Positions 45,844 to 56,239 of a stretch of 64,000 nt of DNA are shown here, piece by piece. The notes below the pieces were generated by a model. That model did no database searches, was not told the origin of the DNA, and saw only the letters and a list, made by a program, of their open reading frames with translations. Source of the stretch: Umbelopsis isabellina (taxonomy: Eukaryota > Mucoromycota > Umbelopsidomycetes > Umbelopsidales > Umbelopsidaceae); contig JAEPQZ010000003.1 of the NCBI GenBank assembly GCA_016758905.1, forward strand, positions 1,488,001 through 1,552,000. Direction: 5' to 3'. The translations under genes and the position numbers were made by a program. How positions within the stretch are numbered: the first letter of the stretch is position 1; every line of letters begins with the position of its first letter.

Positions 45844-47406
45844 TCAGACCTCTTCTTCTTCCACAAGTGTATCATAAGCATACGAGTTAATTGGAAAAGT
45901 TCTGCCATCTCCTTGACTAAAACAGACGAGTGTAATTAGATAATAATTTAAACTATCTATAGGAAAATATGTAATACTTGCGGTATGCCGACAGGAATGA
46001 ACCACCTGAACTTATCATGTCCCAATACCTGAACTACGTTTTCTCTGCAACAGAGTTGTATATCAGTACATAGTAGTTAAATTACATTTTTGTCGATCTA
46101 TACTCACTTGTAGCCTAAATTCCATGCGTTGAAAAACCGGCTCGTCAAGACGTCTCTATTACGCCTTGAGCCCATGCTGTAATTAGATCGCTCATATAAC
46201 TCAACAGTCGTACGATTGGTCATCAATTGATTTGTGTGAAAAATGGTGAAGGGTATCAAAAACATCCCAAACAGGCCGGAAAATAGTACAAGGAAAGGCC
46301 AATTGAGGTCCAGAGCCAATATTCCCTGGTAATCAGGTCATCAATTACCGGTTCAACCGTTACATACGCAAAGCAAAGGCTTACCATTGGGGAATTCCAT
46401 ACTCTAATTGTCTCGGGTAGAGCAGTGGAAAAAACGACGATGCAGTATAAACTGCTATATACTAAAAATAAATAAAATGATTTCTGATTATAATAGCCAA
46501 TGCAATTGTTTAGCCTGTCGGGATGAGGTTAGATCAGTATATCGTAGCATAGACAATCTGCTGGATCTTACCAAGGACAATGGCTAACAAAAATCAAATA
46601 AACTATCAGCACATTTGCAAAAAAAAAAAAACAAAACAAAACATTGTACAGTATTAAGAAGCTTACTGGTCCATCTTGAGTACACATCTAGCAAGTGATA
46701 AGTTAGTCATAATTGCTATGCTATCGATACTCTGTGTTAAACTTACTTTTTACAGGTTCGGCAGTGATGTGCTCTATCATGTTTTGGTAGGTTACATTTC
46801 TGACAGAACCGTGATCGACCATCTCGCTTAACCGTTACTGAGCTCGGCTGAAATACTCTTTGTAACAGAGGTTGCATGCCAACCTCTCCTGTAAGCATAG
46901 GTTGCATTGGTCAGTACCAGCCAAGGTGCATTATTTCATATGAGCCTAACTACCTCCGACGCTTTGGCTTAAACCTATAGTTTGCCCAGTCTCTAAATCC
47001 TCTGCCGTCTCATCGAATTGTCCAATACTCTACAAGTCAATGATTATAAGAGTATGCCACAACCAAGGAGGTTGACAAATCATGTTCACGTACGTCACTT
47101 GTGTATCCTGGTAACGTCCGTACCGCTTTTATATAGCTCCATGTCATTATAAAGGCAATCGGTTGAAAGACCACAAAGTATATAACGGCTTGTTCATCGT
47201 TTAGTTCAGCAATTAAAGGTAGTTGGGAAATATCTCGATGCAAGTTTACCTCGCAGAATATGGTCATCCCTCAACAATCCGCCACATAAACTAAAATCAA
47301 AAGCAAGGAAGCTCCACGAAACGAGCACTGCAACCAATACAACTGGAGAATAGTCAACAGTTGTTAAGACTATCCGTTGGACTGTTTCTACGGACCATGC
47401 TGGCAT
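45844..47406 (-). CDS. DHHC-type protein S-acyltransferase (palmitoyltransferase) 1
   Basis: Four-helix membrane enzyme that palmitoylates cysteines. Ten exons on the minus strand join in phase: 47250-47406, 47094-47188, 46954-47029, 46748-46889, 46667-46687, 46572-46583, 46385-46514, 46108-46325, 45982-46044, 45844-45916. The cysteine-rich domain reads RFCQKCNLPKHDRAHHC then [20 protein letters not shown], with all zinc ligands and the catalytic Cys. The later TTxE motif (NRTTVELYE) and the terminal GDGRTFP are present. Exons of 21 and 12 nt carry CVLKMD and HCPW. The last intron needs a GC donor (CC|GCAAGT) to keep PQGDGRTFP in frame. Closest fungal relatives cannot be fixed from motifs alone. 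Confidence 0.9.
45917..45981 (-). other. GC-AG intron in DHHC gene 1
   Basis: 65-nt intron, donor ACC|GCAAGT, acceptor TTTTAG. It joins PVGIP-QGDGRTFP in frame. A GT donor three bases further in would give a frame that runs into an unrelated tail. Confidence 0.75.
46572..46583 (-). other. 12-nt micro-exon with the catalytic cysteine of DHHC gene 1
   Basis: Exon C-CAT-TGT-CCT-TG lies between AG (minus strand TTGTTAG) and GTAAGA. It completes DHHCPW: the preceding exon ends GAC CA and the next begins G CTA AAC. Both flanking introns are GT-AG. Confidence 0.85.
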
Positions 47407-47526
47407 TGATGGTTGAGTTCCAGGGCAAAGCTGGCTGGGTCTTTGTTGAAGCTTTGGAGAAGTCGCGGTCACAAATATAACTTTCGCGTCGTGTCTGAAT
47501 ATTTTGGTCGCGAGCTTTTACGCACC
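47407..47526. promoter_or_regulatory. Shared 120-bp divergent promoter, DHHC gene 1 / POLD2
   Basis: 120 bases separate the two ATGs. The spacer is close to balanced in base composition and has no obvious TATA box. Shared regulation is inferred from spacing only. Confidence 0.5.
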
Positions 47527-49411
47527 ATGACAAGCGCAGAAAATGGCCACAACGCTGGAGAGTGAGTTCATTTCCTTTCTTTCTAGTCTGTTGCATGTTT
47601 TAGACAGCTAACTGTTTTTAAAGCAGCTCGGCGCTTCTCACTGGTCCTTCTGATCAGGACTTCATCGTCCCGGAAGAGATCATAAGAAAGACAGCAGAAT
47701 ACAGCAGCTACTCGGAATCTGAGAACCCTTATATTGTCAAAGACCACACCTTTCGCCAGCAGTATTCAAACATATATTTCGTTCGACTCACGAAACTAAG
47801 GAAAGCGACATTAGAAGCTGCCCAGGAGCGGTGGTCTGGTTTACCAGGTACGGGTTACTGAGTAGATAAACTCTGTCAAATTGAAACTAACGCTTCTCGT
47901 CGAATCGCCAGAAAAAAGCGAATTTGTTCCGAAGGTTTTGGATATACAGGCAGGAAAGCTATGCTACGTTGTAGGAACCGTATATATGGAAATGCCATTG
48001 AAACCTAATATTCTGGAAGACATTAACAAAGAGGTGAGAACTTAAAACTACGTTTCTGCTCAGTGACTTTCGTTTACTCATATTAGTGTAATAGAATTGG
48101 ATTGTGTCTCAGCCTCCACCCAAAAAGTATTTCGACGGAGCAAGTACAATAGCTATGGAGGATGAATCAGGAAGAGTCGTTCTTTGCGGTAACAAGGTTC
48201 AAACAGAGAACCTAGTGACTGGCACCATCATTGCTGCTCTAGGCAAAGAAAATGCTTATGGGGAATTTGAAGTGGTAGATATTTGTACACCAGGGCTCCC
48301 TGACCCAAATCCATCGCCTCGAATGGAGATAGGTAAGCTACTTCCTGGCAGTGCTGAGATCTGGTAGACAATTTATCTCATTCCGCTATTAGATACACCT
48401 GACAACAAATATGTTGCACTATTGTCCGGTCTTCATTTTGGATCGGATGGCGAAAGTAGACTCAGAGCTCAAATGTTGTTAGAATATCTGACCGGTGAAT
48501 TGGGTGATCAGGAGGTAAGCTTCGCTTTTAAAACATATGTGACAAGGTCATGGTAATTTGAATGTGAAGGACCGTTAAACGAACATGATAACGTAGGTCG
48601 CTCAGGTATCACAGTCCATCGTCAAGGTGATCTTGGCTGGAAATTCCGTATCAGAGATGCAAGTCATCGTAGATGACAAAAAACCAGTAAGCAATCATAA
48701 CAACATTTGATGTATGTACTGGCGCTTCAATCAGACATTCATAACCATACAATCTTCAGAAAAAATATGGATATGATTCAACAATTTATGATGCATCACC
48801 GGTGATGGCATTGGATGATTTTTTACAGGATCTTTGTGCTAGCGTCAGTGTAGATATAATGCCGGGCAAGAACGATCCATCAAACGCTCATCTCCCTCAA
48901 CAACCATTGCACCATGCCCTGTTTGCAAAAGCAAAGAAATTCTCTTCATTAAAGCCTGTCACCAACCCGCACTGGTGTGAAATAGATGGCGTCAGGTAAA
49001 AATTATGGTGGATCCGAGCAATGACGACGATGTAATTTCTCACACCTTCAATGTAGTTTCTTGGGAACATCAGGACAGACCATAGATGATATTGACAAGT
49101 ATACGGATGGTCAGGAGCCATTACAATTGGCGGAAAGCACTATGTTCTGGAGACATATAGCACCATCAGCGCCAGATACATTGTGGTGCTACCCCTTTCA
49201 AGACCGTGATCCCTTCATCGTCGAACAATGCCCTGATGTCTACTTTATAGGCAATCAGCCGCGTTTTGATACCAGCGAGCTCGTGGGTTCTAAAGGACAG
49301 AGAGTTCGAGTTATCACCATTCCATCTTTTGCTGAAACTGGTTGTCTTGTGTTAGTCAACTTGTCATCATTACAGTGTAAAGTAGTTTCTATTTGCCCTC
49401 CCACAATTTAA
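47527..49411 (+). CDS. POLD2: DNA polymerase delta subunit 2 (POLD2/Pol31/Cdc1)
   Basis: B-subunit of the replicative polymerase delta. Eight exons (47527-47561, 47627-47847, 47912-48033, 48095-48332, 48393-48514, 48597-48686, 48760-48995, 49057-49411) give 472 residues. The OB-fold region begins YSNIYFVRLTKLRKATLEAA, with VGTVYMEMPLKPNIL and VVLCGNKVQTENLVTGTI. The inactive phosphoesterase-like part has YVALLSGLHFGSDGESRL, VILAGNSV and DIMPGKNDPSNAHLPQQPLH. The C-terminal half contains FLGTSGQTIDDI and CPDVYFIGNQPRFDT. Motif order and length match the family throughout. The first exon is short (11 codons). Confidence 0.95.
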
Positions 49412-49527
49412 GTAAGAATTGGATCTCATGTTGTGTGATAATAAAGTATCCCAAAAATCAAGATCAGACAAAAGACAGAACAGAATAGATATACTTGAAA
49501 AATGAATATTATATTTTGTTCTATATA

Positions 49528-51091
49528 TCACGCCTCTTCGTCATAGCCGCCAATTGCTTCGCCCATCTTAATCTTTTGCCCTTGTTCCAGCTTGAACTTG
49601 AAGTTGGAGGGAGCTTCAAATACAAGAACGACAGTGGATCCGAGATAGAAGCCGCCAACCTCTTCGCCGCGCTGCAGAGGTTTTCCACCCAACTTTTTAC
49701 TAGCCGATTTGTATGAGACCTCCGTATATGTACCTGTAGCCAGGTCTTCTTTACGGTTTGTTCGAAGAGCTTCATCAAAATTAATCTTGATAGATCCAAC
49801 ATTGGTAGCGCCAACGGGAATCATGGAGAAGAATCCATGTTTCCATTTGCCCATCAAAACGACTCTTTCGTTCAAAACAAACAGATTCTCCAACAGTTTT
49901 ACAAAGTATGGTGAAACGGAAAACAGCTCGCCTAAACACCTGGTTAAAAATTCATTCAAAAGATCTATTTGATGCAAAACTTGTACTCACCAGCAAAATG
50001 ACGACGCATTTGCACAACCCAGTCAGCGGGAGAATGGAATCGATGGTAATCTCCTGGCGCAAGGTAAACGACACAAAAGTAGAGTGAGTTGCCAGGCTTT
50101 GTTTTGTGGCTCAAATCACCCTTGGGCTCGACATCGACAAGGCGGACAAGTTCCTCATTCTTGGCGTCCGACCTAGCATCCTTTTCTTCTCGAGCAAGAC
50201 CATCAGGACCAACTGAGCTAGGAGCCTTTACGGCATGGGCAGTCTTTTCACTTCCCAGCATATCATCCAGCGAGTAACTGATACCATTGACATTAGCAAA
50301 CTCGTCCTCGTCAACATTGCTGGTATTTGGATCGAATGAAATGTCTTCAGGTTGTCCAGCAGAGCTATTCTCCATGCCTAGAAGTGCATCCAAAGAATAC
50401 GTCACTCCCTTAATTTGTTCAATATTACGCTCTTCCACAACGCCAAAATGCAAAACCTTTCCGTCTGATGGAGATACTAGTGGTGCATTAGCAATGGGAC
50501 GTGCACCTTCCTCAAGTTCTCGATAAAAGAAAGCTGACAAGTTTGGATATGCCTTTAAATCTTTAACTTTCATCTCATCCAGGTTGCAGCCAAAGATCCA
50601 GCTGTACAATCGAAAACCTGCTGGTCGTAGAAACTCTGGAATATTGATGGAGTTGAAAGCTCCCCAAAGTCTGGACATATGGCGTAGTGGAAGTGCTGCA
50701 GCAACATGTACTTGCCATGGGCCAGATGCAACATATTTGCGGTCAGGAACTTTTACGCCACTTTGTCGTTCTTTCTCTCTTCGAACAACCCGTCTATATT
50801 GAATAACGCAGAGAAGACCGAGACCGAGTCCAACGGGAATTGGAGCCCAATTCATCTTTGTGTTCTTCCAAGCATCAAAAACTCTCTCTGTTATTCAATG
50901 TTAGCGTCGACCCTTTTCCTTTGTCAATGAACTAGCGCTAATCAATGCTCACCTCGGTAGCTGCTCTCATGCTTTTGCTGTTGTTGACTGTACTGTCTCG
51001 AGCATATTAACCGCAAGCTTGAATTGGTTGGAACCCTTCTTACGTATGCCCGAGTAGTTATAGGGACGCCGACCCTTGAGCACCTTAACAT
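49528..51091 (-). CDS. PSD1: Mitochondrial phosphatidylserine decarboxylase (PSD1-type)
   Basis: Inner-membrane enzyme making phosphatidylethanolamine from phosphatidylserine. Three exons on the minus strand (50953-51091, 49991-50887, 49528-49931) give 479 residues. The first exon is a basic, Ser/Arg-rich presequence ([19 protein letters not shown]). A membrane segment follows ([19 protein letters not shown]). Catalytic landmarks include [40 protein letters not shown] and the self-cleavage LGST in [16 protein letters not shown], which yields the pyruvoyl group. Between the DGKV and DYHRFH parts a long insert holds a second copy of the TYSLDALLG motif ([10 protein letters not shown]). Divergent from the 51235 gene by 143 bases. 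Confidence 0.95.
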
Positions 51092-51234
51092 TTCGATTCT
51101 CAAACGGTAATGGAAAAAAAATATGTTCACTGGTGCCTGTTGTCTCAAGCTGCAAGACTGCTTTATTCATTCGATCGGACTTTTTCTGGTATTTCGACAT
51201 CCGTACGTATCGGGCGTACACCTCTTGCTCCAAC
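51092..51234. promoter_or_regulatory. Shared 143-bp divergent promoter, PSD1 / Pro-rich membrane protein
   Basis: 143 bases between ATGs. An A run (about 51115-51121) lies on one side. No further element is recognised. Confidence 0.45.
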
Positions 51235-51860
51235 ATGGGAAAGAAATCTAAAATTGACTCTGGAGATTACCAAGAAACCGAGTCTGTCGACCCGCCTCCC
51301 CCTTACATAGCGCCAGAAGAACCATGTGCGTCAAACACATATGAAAACCCTTATCCTCAAGTTCCTGAAGAGCTCATCGAGCCCTCAGCCCCTCCAGTCC
51401 CCGAAACTGTAGAAACTACCGAAAGCCCAACCAAGCAGCCTAGAAACTCGACAGTGATCCAAATTCGGGATAGCGACTATCAGGCTTACCCTAATAGCTA
51501 TCATACCGAAGGTACACCGTTATTGAATAATGACCACACAGTTCGCTACCAATATCGAGGTTTTCCTTCAGGAGCCATCATCTTCCTTCTTGGCTGGTAA
51601 GTGTCATATACATCTTTGTTCCACTATAAATTTTAATCTAACAACATTTTAGGGGATTTCCACCAATATGGCTTGTTGGAGCATGCTGCTGCATGTCAAG
51701 TAGAAATCCATTTAATGTTTGGTGGGCTCGAGCAAGTCTTATCATGTTTATGCTCACAATGATCTCGGCCCTTCTTGCTGGTGTTATAGTCATTACAGTG
51801 GGCCCCGAATCATGGCGAATCCACTTTGCTATCTGGATAGAGAAAGCCAAGTTCCTATGA
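51235..51860 (+). CDS. Small membrane protein with Pro-rich cytosolic N-terminus
   Basis: Two exons (51235-51596, 51653-51860) encode 189 residues. The first 110 residues are acidic and Pro-rich with PPxY-type motifs (VDPPPPYIAPEE), which can recruit WW-domain ubiquitin ligases such as Rsp5. Two C-terminal hydrophobic segments follow: AIIFLLGWGFPPIWLVGACC and SLIMFMLTMISALLAGVIVI, separated by a short Cys/Arg loop (CCMSSRNPFNVWWAR). The layout (PPxY tail plus paired helices ending the protein) resembles fungal Lys/Pro-rich endosomal adaptor-type proteins, but no family is assigned. The intron falls inside the first hydrophobic segment. Confidence 0.78.
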
Positions 51861-52383
51861 TAATTTAATTGTAACGCACACACCCTGTTTTATATATATC
51901 TTTACTAACACTTGTAGCGATTGCCAATGCCAAGTATGTTAGGCTTGGCGTCAACATTTTATTAAATGACATTGATACTCACTAAGGAAATATAACAATG
52001 ATTCATTTGATGACTTTTTGAAACCCTGAAGGGTCGCATCAGTCAATCATGATGATTGTAATAAACATTTTCAAAGTCATTATTACCTATTTGATCTGCT
52101 GGCACTCGTCTGATTGGATTTGACGCAAGTAATCGATCGAATGCAAATATTTGAATGCCTTCTGCAATATGTACTTCGGCTGGACTCTCAAATCACAAGC
52201 GAAGCTATGTCAATCGGGAAAAATTGAAAATTGTATGGATTGATTACTGTAGTGTTTCAAATACCAGCAAAGAATTGGATGTCCTTTGAGAAGCAGCAAT
52301 TATTCAGCAATTTTCAAAATTTCTAAAGCAGTTAAACCAGCGGTTAATTTTTCACTTTTGACTTTTTTTGTTCATAACCAAAC
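51861..52383. promoter_or_regulatory. Promoter region of the Yap1-like gene, with a TTACTAA site
   Basis: About 520 bases after the Pro-rich gene. TTACTAA at 51902-51908 matches the consensus site bound by Yap1/Pap1-type bZIP proteins. It lies about 475 bases before the ATG of the Yap1-like gene, so autoregulation is possible, but one 7-mer in AT-rich DNA is weak evidence. Confidence 0.3.
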
Positions 52384-53810
52384 ATGAATGATACAGCAAC
52401 CAAGCCCATCTTGAATGAAAATCAGCATTCACTTCAATGGTCAGCATTCAAGCCACGTGCAATTGCGTCTAAACCACTCGGTTTGACCAATTTCGACAAT
52501 CCATTACCATTTGCCACTCTTCATGCCGACCAAGATAAAAGAAAGTGGAGCAGCTCAGACGACTTGGACGAAATAGGTCGCAAAAAACATCGTAATATAT
52601 CGTTGCTGTTTGACGATGATACAAATATGATAGCTGATAATGTTACTTACAACCCTTTCTTCGTGTGATTCGTCTTTCTAGACAACACTTCCATAGGCTC
52701 ACCGTCTTCAGACGGCCATAGCACAGGTATGGGATGAATAGCTCACTTTATACTTTGGCATTACCCAGATATACTAATTAATCTGAAAAAAAGATAAAGG
52801 GTCTGTCACAGAAGTTACTGTAAGTTGCCACAAACATGTTGACAGTCTTTAACCCGTACTTGTCGCTGACTTTGTACTTTCCGATGAAGAATTCAACCGA
52901 AGCCAAAGCTCGTCGTAAGGCGCAGAATCGTGCAGCACAAAGAGCTTTCAGAGAACGAAAAGAAAAATATGTGCAGGAACTGGAAGGCAAGATTAGAGAA
53001 ATGGAAGCTGCGCATAAAGAAGAGAAATCACGGCTGTTGGAAACAAATCACAATCTCATGTCGCTCATACAAAAACTCGAATCTGAGATCGCAACCTTAA
53101 AATCTAAATCACCTTCTTCCACAGAAAAGTCGGGTGCAACCAAGACCCCTTCATCAACACGAGACAATTCAGGGTCTCCACAACCGCCAGAGAATTTCGG
53201 AGAAAACAATGTGGCGAGGTTGACTTCCGGGAGCAACTCCGTGGCGGAACGAGATTCAAACTCGCCAATGAGTCTTGGAAACAGGTATTGTGGAACGACG
53301 TGTCGAACCACGAAAGACGGCATAACATTCTGCGCAAAGTTAAAAGAAGAAGTATGTTCATCTGCATTCGAGCGCTTGTTATCTGAGAATATATTCGATA
53401 ACTCTGGCGAGGTAAACAACACCATCGAGCCTGTGCCAATCGTCACTAGCCCGATAAGCAACGAACGTAAACTCTCAAAGTTCCAAGAGACGTATGGAAG
53501 GGAGTCAAAGAAAGATGACGAATATGATCTGTCATCTGGTACATCTCAAGCATTCAAGCATGATCCACATCCTGATACGTTGAAACCGGGCAAAGAGTTG
53601 ATCACTTGTTCACAAGTTTGGGAACGATTATGTGAACATCCGCAATTCGAAGAATTCGATATTGAAGAACTCTGTTCACAACTCAAAACAAAGGCAAAAT
53701 GCTCTGGAAGTGGCCCTGTAATTGAGGAAGACGAACTTCAGGAGGTGCTGGAAGCTCTTGAAGCCAAACTCGCCCGCGATTCTATGATATTGGACGATGA
53801 TCGGTCTTAA
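52384..53810 (+). CDS. Yap1/Pap1-like bZIP oxidative-stress transcription factor
   Basis: Redox-regulated activator of antioxidant genes. Four exons (52384-52591, 52682-52726, 52794-52819, 52890-53810) give 399 residues. The basic region is RRKAQNRAAQRAFRERKEKY, the fungal AP-1 signature (NxxAQxxFR), followed by a leucine zipper. An N-side Cys cluster (CGTTCRTTKDGITFC then EEVCSSAFERLL) and a C-terminal Cys-rich domain (CSQVWERLCEHPQFEEFDIE, ELCSQLKTKAKC) match the paired n-CRD and c-CRD that form disulphides and mask the nuclear export signal in Yap1. Reading straight through exon 1 meets a TGA, but a GTAATA donor at 52592 removes it and restores phase. Exon 3 is 26 nt. Confidence 0.9.
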
Positions 53811-54390
53811 AAAGATATTTTTATTTTTGTCAACAGCAGTTGCTTAGGACTTCATGCTGATATAACACTTGTTTTCTTTTTCCTTCTGAACGTACGATTT
53901 TTCGGTTTATTTTTAATACGGGGGTCAACGCACAATTTCTAGCATTTAGCATTCATTTTTCCTTTTTTTGGTGTCTTGTTCATTTCTCAAACATTCTGAA
54001 AATTCCATCACCATACGATCACAATACATTTAAAGCGGGCATTTGAGAAAATGATAATCAGGGTTTGTTCTTCAGGGTTTAAGCCGCTAACATTTCCCAC
54101 CGTACATGTGCATTCGAAACCAAAGTAGTCAGGACCCTTCCAAGTTTACCAAATGTTCTTGATTTTCTAGGGGCATATCGGGCGCTGATTGGTCGGATCC
54201 CGTCAACATTGTTTGACTTGAGTCCCGCTCAGCTAATAGTGGTGGACATGGATGAGACAGTGGAATGTTCTTGTGCTGGGGTATCAGTTATTTCCAAAAG
54301 AAATTTTCCAGCTCACCTTTACATACATTGACCATATAAAAACCCCCGCAATTTGTCGCCATCAAATGACTTTTTATATCTACAAATCCA
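53811..54390. promoter_or_regulatory. Spacer between Yap1-like and UNC93-like genes
   Basis: About 580 bases: 3' UTR then promoter. A TATA-like ATATAAAA is at about 54334, roughly 55 bases before the transporter ATG, which suits a strongly expressed gene. Nothing else is recognised. Confidence 0.4.
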
Positions 54391-55758
54391 ATGTTCTCTC
54401 GTCTTAACACTCCTTTGGCACAAATCATCATTTTGGGCTTTGTAGCCTTCTGCTCTCCTGGCATGTTCAACTCCTTGTCAGGTCTTGGTGCAGGAGGCAG
54501 AATGGGCTCTGATGTTGCCCTGGTTGACTCGGCCAACGCAGCTCTTTATGCTTGTTTCGCCGTCGTTGGTTTCTTTGCCGGTTCTATTGTTAACAAGGTT
54601 GGTCCCAAGTGGACTCTCATGTTTGGTACCCTTGGATATATTATCTACAGTGCTTCCCTTTGGGTCTACGATCTTCAAGAAAACAGAGCTTTCGTTATTG
54701 CTGCCGGTGCCATTCTTGGTTGCTGTGCCGGTATCTTGTGGACTGCACAAGGTGCTATTATGATGGCCTACCCTAGCGAACAACAAAAGGGTCGATTTGT
54801 TTCCATCTTCTGGACCATTTTCAATCTTGGTGGTGTGTTGGGTTCCTTGATTCCTCTCGGCATGAACCTCACCAACAATGGTCAATCTGGTGTCTCCACT
54901 GCCACTTATACTGTCTTTGTCGTCATCATGTGCATCGGAACCGTCCTTTGTTTGTTCATTGCTCCTCCTTCCAAGGTTCTTCGTCCTGACGGTAGCAAAG
55001 TCGAAGTTCATCAAAACTTGGGCTGGAAGGATGAGTTGAAGGGAGTTGTCAAGGTGGTTACCCAATGGCGTATTCTTTGCTTGATTCCCGCTTTCCTTGC
55101 CTCCAACTGGTTCTATGCCTACCAATTCGGTCTCAATGCCATTTACTTTGATATCAAGACTCGTGCCCTCAATGGTGTTGTCTACTGGGCTGCTCAGATT
55201 GTTGCTTCCATCATGCTTGGTACTCTTCTCGATTACCAAGGACTTCATCGTCGCACTCGTGGTCTTCTCGGTCTTGCTGTTGTTACCTTGTTGAGCATGG
55301 GTGTCTGGGCTGGTGGTGTTGCTTTCCAAACCACCTTCGATCGTTCTTATGACAGCCCCATTGACTGGACAACCCCTGGATTTGGTGGTCCATTCGTCCT
55401 CTACTTGATGTACGGTTTCACTGATGCTTTGTATCAATCCTACCTCTACTGGCTTATGGGTGCTATGTCCAACGACTCCAACACTCTTGCTCGTTTCGCC
55501 GGTTTCTACAAGGCTGTCCAATCCGCTGGTGGTGCTATCTCCTTTGGTCTTGATGCTGTCCACACCAGTCTTCTTGTTGAGTGCATTGTGTGCTGGGCAC
55601 TGGTTGCCGTCTCATTGCCCTTAATTTTCCTTGTCGCTAGAAAGGTTACCGATACCAATCTTGATGTTGACCAGGCTGATGCTGAGAAGAATGGCATGTC
55701 CAAGGTCGACTCTGGTCGCGACTCTATTGCTAAGGTCGGCGGCCATGATGACTTCTAA
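54391..55758 (+). CDS. UNC93-like MFS membrane transporter
   Basis: Single-exon gene of 455 residues with about 11-12 hydrophobic segments. It starts FSRLNTPLAQIIILGFVAFC then SPGMFNSLSGLGAGG, the UNC-93/DUF895 opening found in many fungal family members. Further family features are LGYIIYSASLWVYD, GILWTAQGAIMMAYPSEQQKG, FNLGGVLGSLIPLGMN and the late FAGFYKAVQSAGGAISFGLD. The C-terminal 50 residues are polar and acidic. Codon use is strongly biased toward C-ending codons and gives a higher GC content than neighbouring genes, a sign of high expression; this also produces a long spurious antisense frame. Substrate is unknown; fungal members are often called ion or small-molecule transporters without proof. 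Confidence 0.9.
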   Translation: MFSRLNTPLAQIIILGFVAFCSPGMFNSLSGLGAGGRMGSDVALVDSANAALYACFAVVGFFAGSIVNKVGPKWTLMFGTLGYIIYSASLWVYDLQENRAFVIAAGAILGCCAGILWTAQGAIMMAYPSEQQKGRFVSIFWTIFNLGGVLGSLIPLGMNLTNNGQSGVSTATYTVFVVIMCIGTVLCLFIAPPSKVLRPDGSKVEVHQNLGWKDELKGVVKVVTQWRILCLIPAFLASNWFYAYQFGLNAIYFDIKTRALNGVVYWAAQIVASIMLGTLLDYQGLHRRTRGLLGLAVVTLLSMGVWAGGVAFQTTFDRSYDSPIDWTTPGFGGPFVLYLMYGFTDALYQSYLYWLMGAMSNDSNTLARFAGFYKAVQSAGGAISFGLDAVHTSLLVECIVCWALVAVSLPLIFLVARKVTDTNLDVDQADAEKNGMSKVDSGRDSIAKVGGHDDF

Positions 55759-56239
55759 AGTATATCTTACTATATCATAGAAGTAGTTAACAAAACAGTG
55801 TAGTAGTAGCTATCTTTAATCATGTAATATATTGTGTTTCTATCATGAAAATTTGCTGCGGTTTGGTTTATGTGATATTGAATTGAATAGTATACTTTGA
55901 TCTGATGGGTTTGTGTTGCTCAATATGAAGGGATCAAAGCTAGTATGCTTGTCAAGAATCTTAACATAGGGTTCATATAATTGGTCGTGTTTCTCATACG
56001 ATCTTTTGACTTTCCCTTCACGATCTGCATACCGACAATGCATGCTGGCATTGTATACCTGCATTGCATATTTCACAGAAGCGTTCAATGACTTCATACC
56101 ATTGACTCATTGGCCCGACAGTGAAACCTATTGGTTCAATATTGTAAAGTATAATTATATACATTTAGTGGAATAGTCAATTTACAATAATCAAGTAACA
56201 GTAGTAAGCTACTTTGTTGATATAAATACATGGACGCCT
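55759..56239. other. Spacer between convergent UNC93-like and DHHC gene 2
   Basis: About 480 AT-rich bases holding two 3' UTRs. An 84-codon minus-strand frame at 55843-56097 has no motif. Nothing else is recognised. Confidence 0.4.

Noticed and set aside
45720-45908. Alternative 62-residue tail for DHHC gene 1
   Set aside because: Requires a GT donor and gives an unrelated sequence; the GC-AG model gives the family-typical GDGRTFP ending.
52592-52681. In-frame TGA in the Yap1-like gene as possible stop readthrough
   Set aside because: A normal 90-nt intron with GTAATA donor and pyrimidine-rich acceptor removes it and keeps phase.
54478-55563. 361-codon open frame antisense to the UNC93-like transporter
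   Set aside because: It is a by-product of strong codon bias in the sense gene (few TTA/CTA/TCA codons). The translation is low-complexity Ser/Thr/Gly/Asp without motifs.
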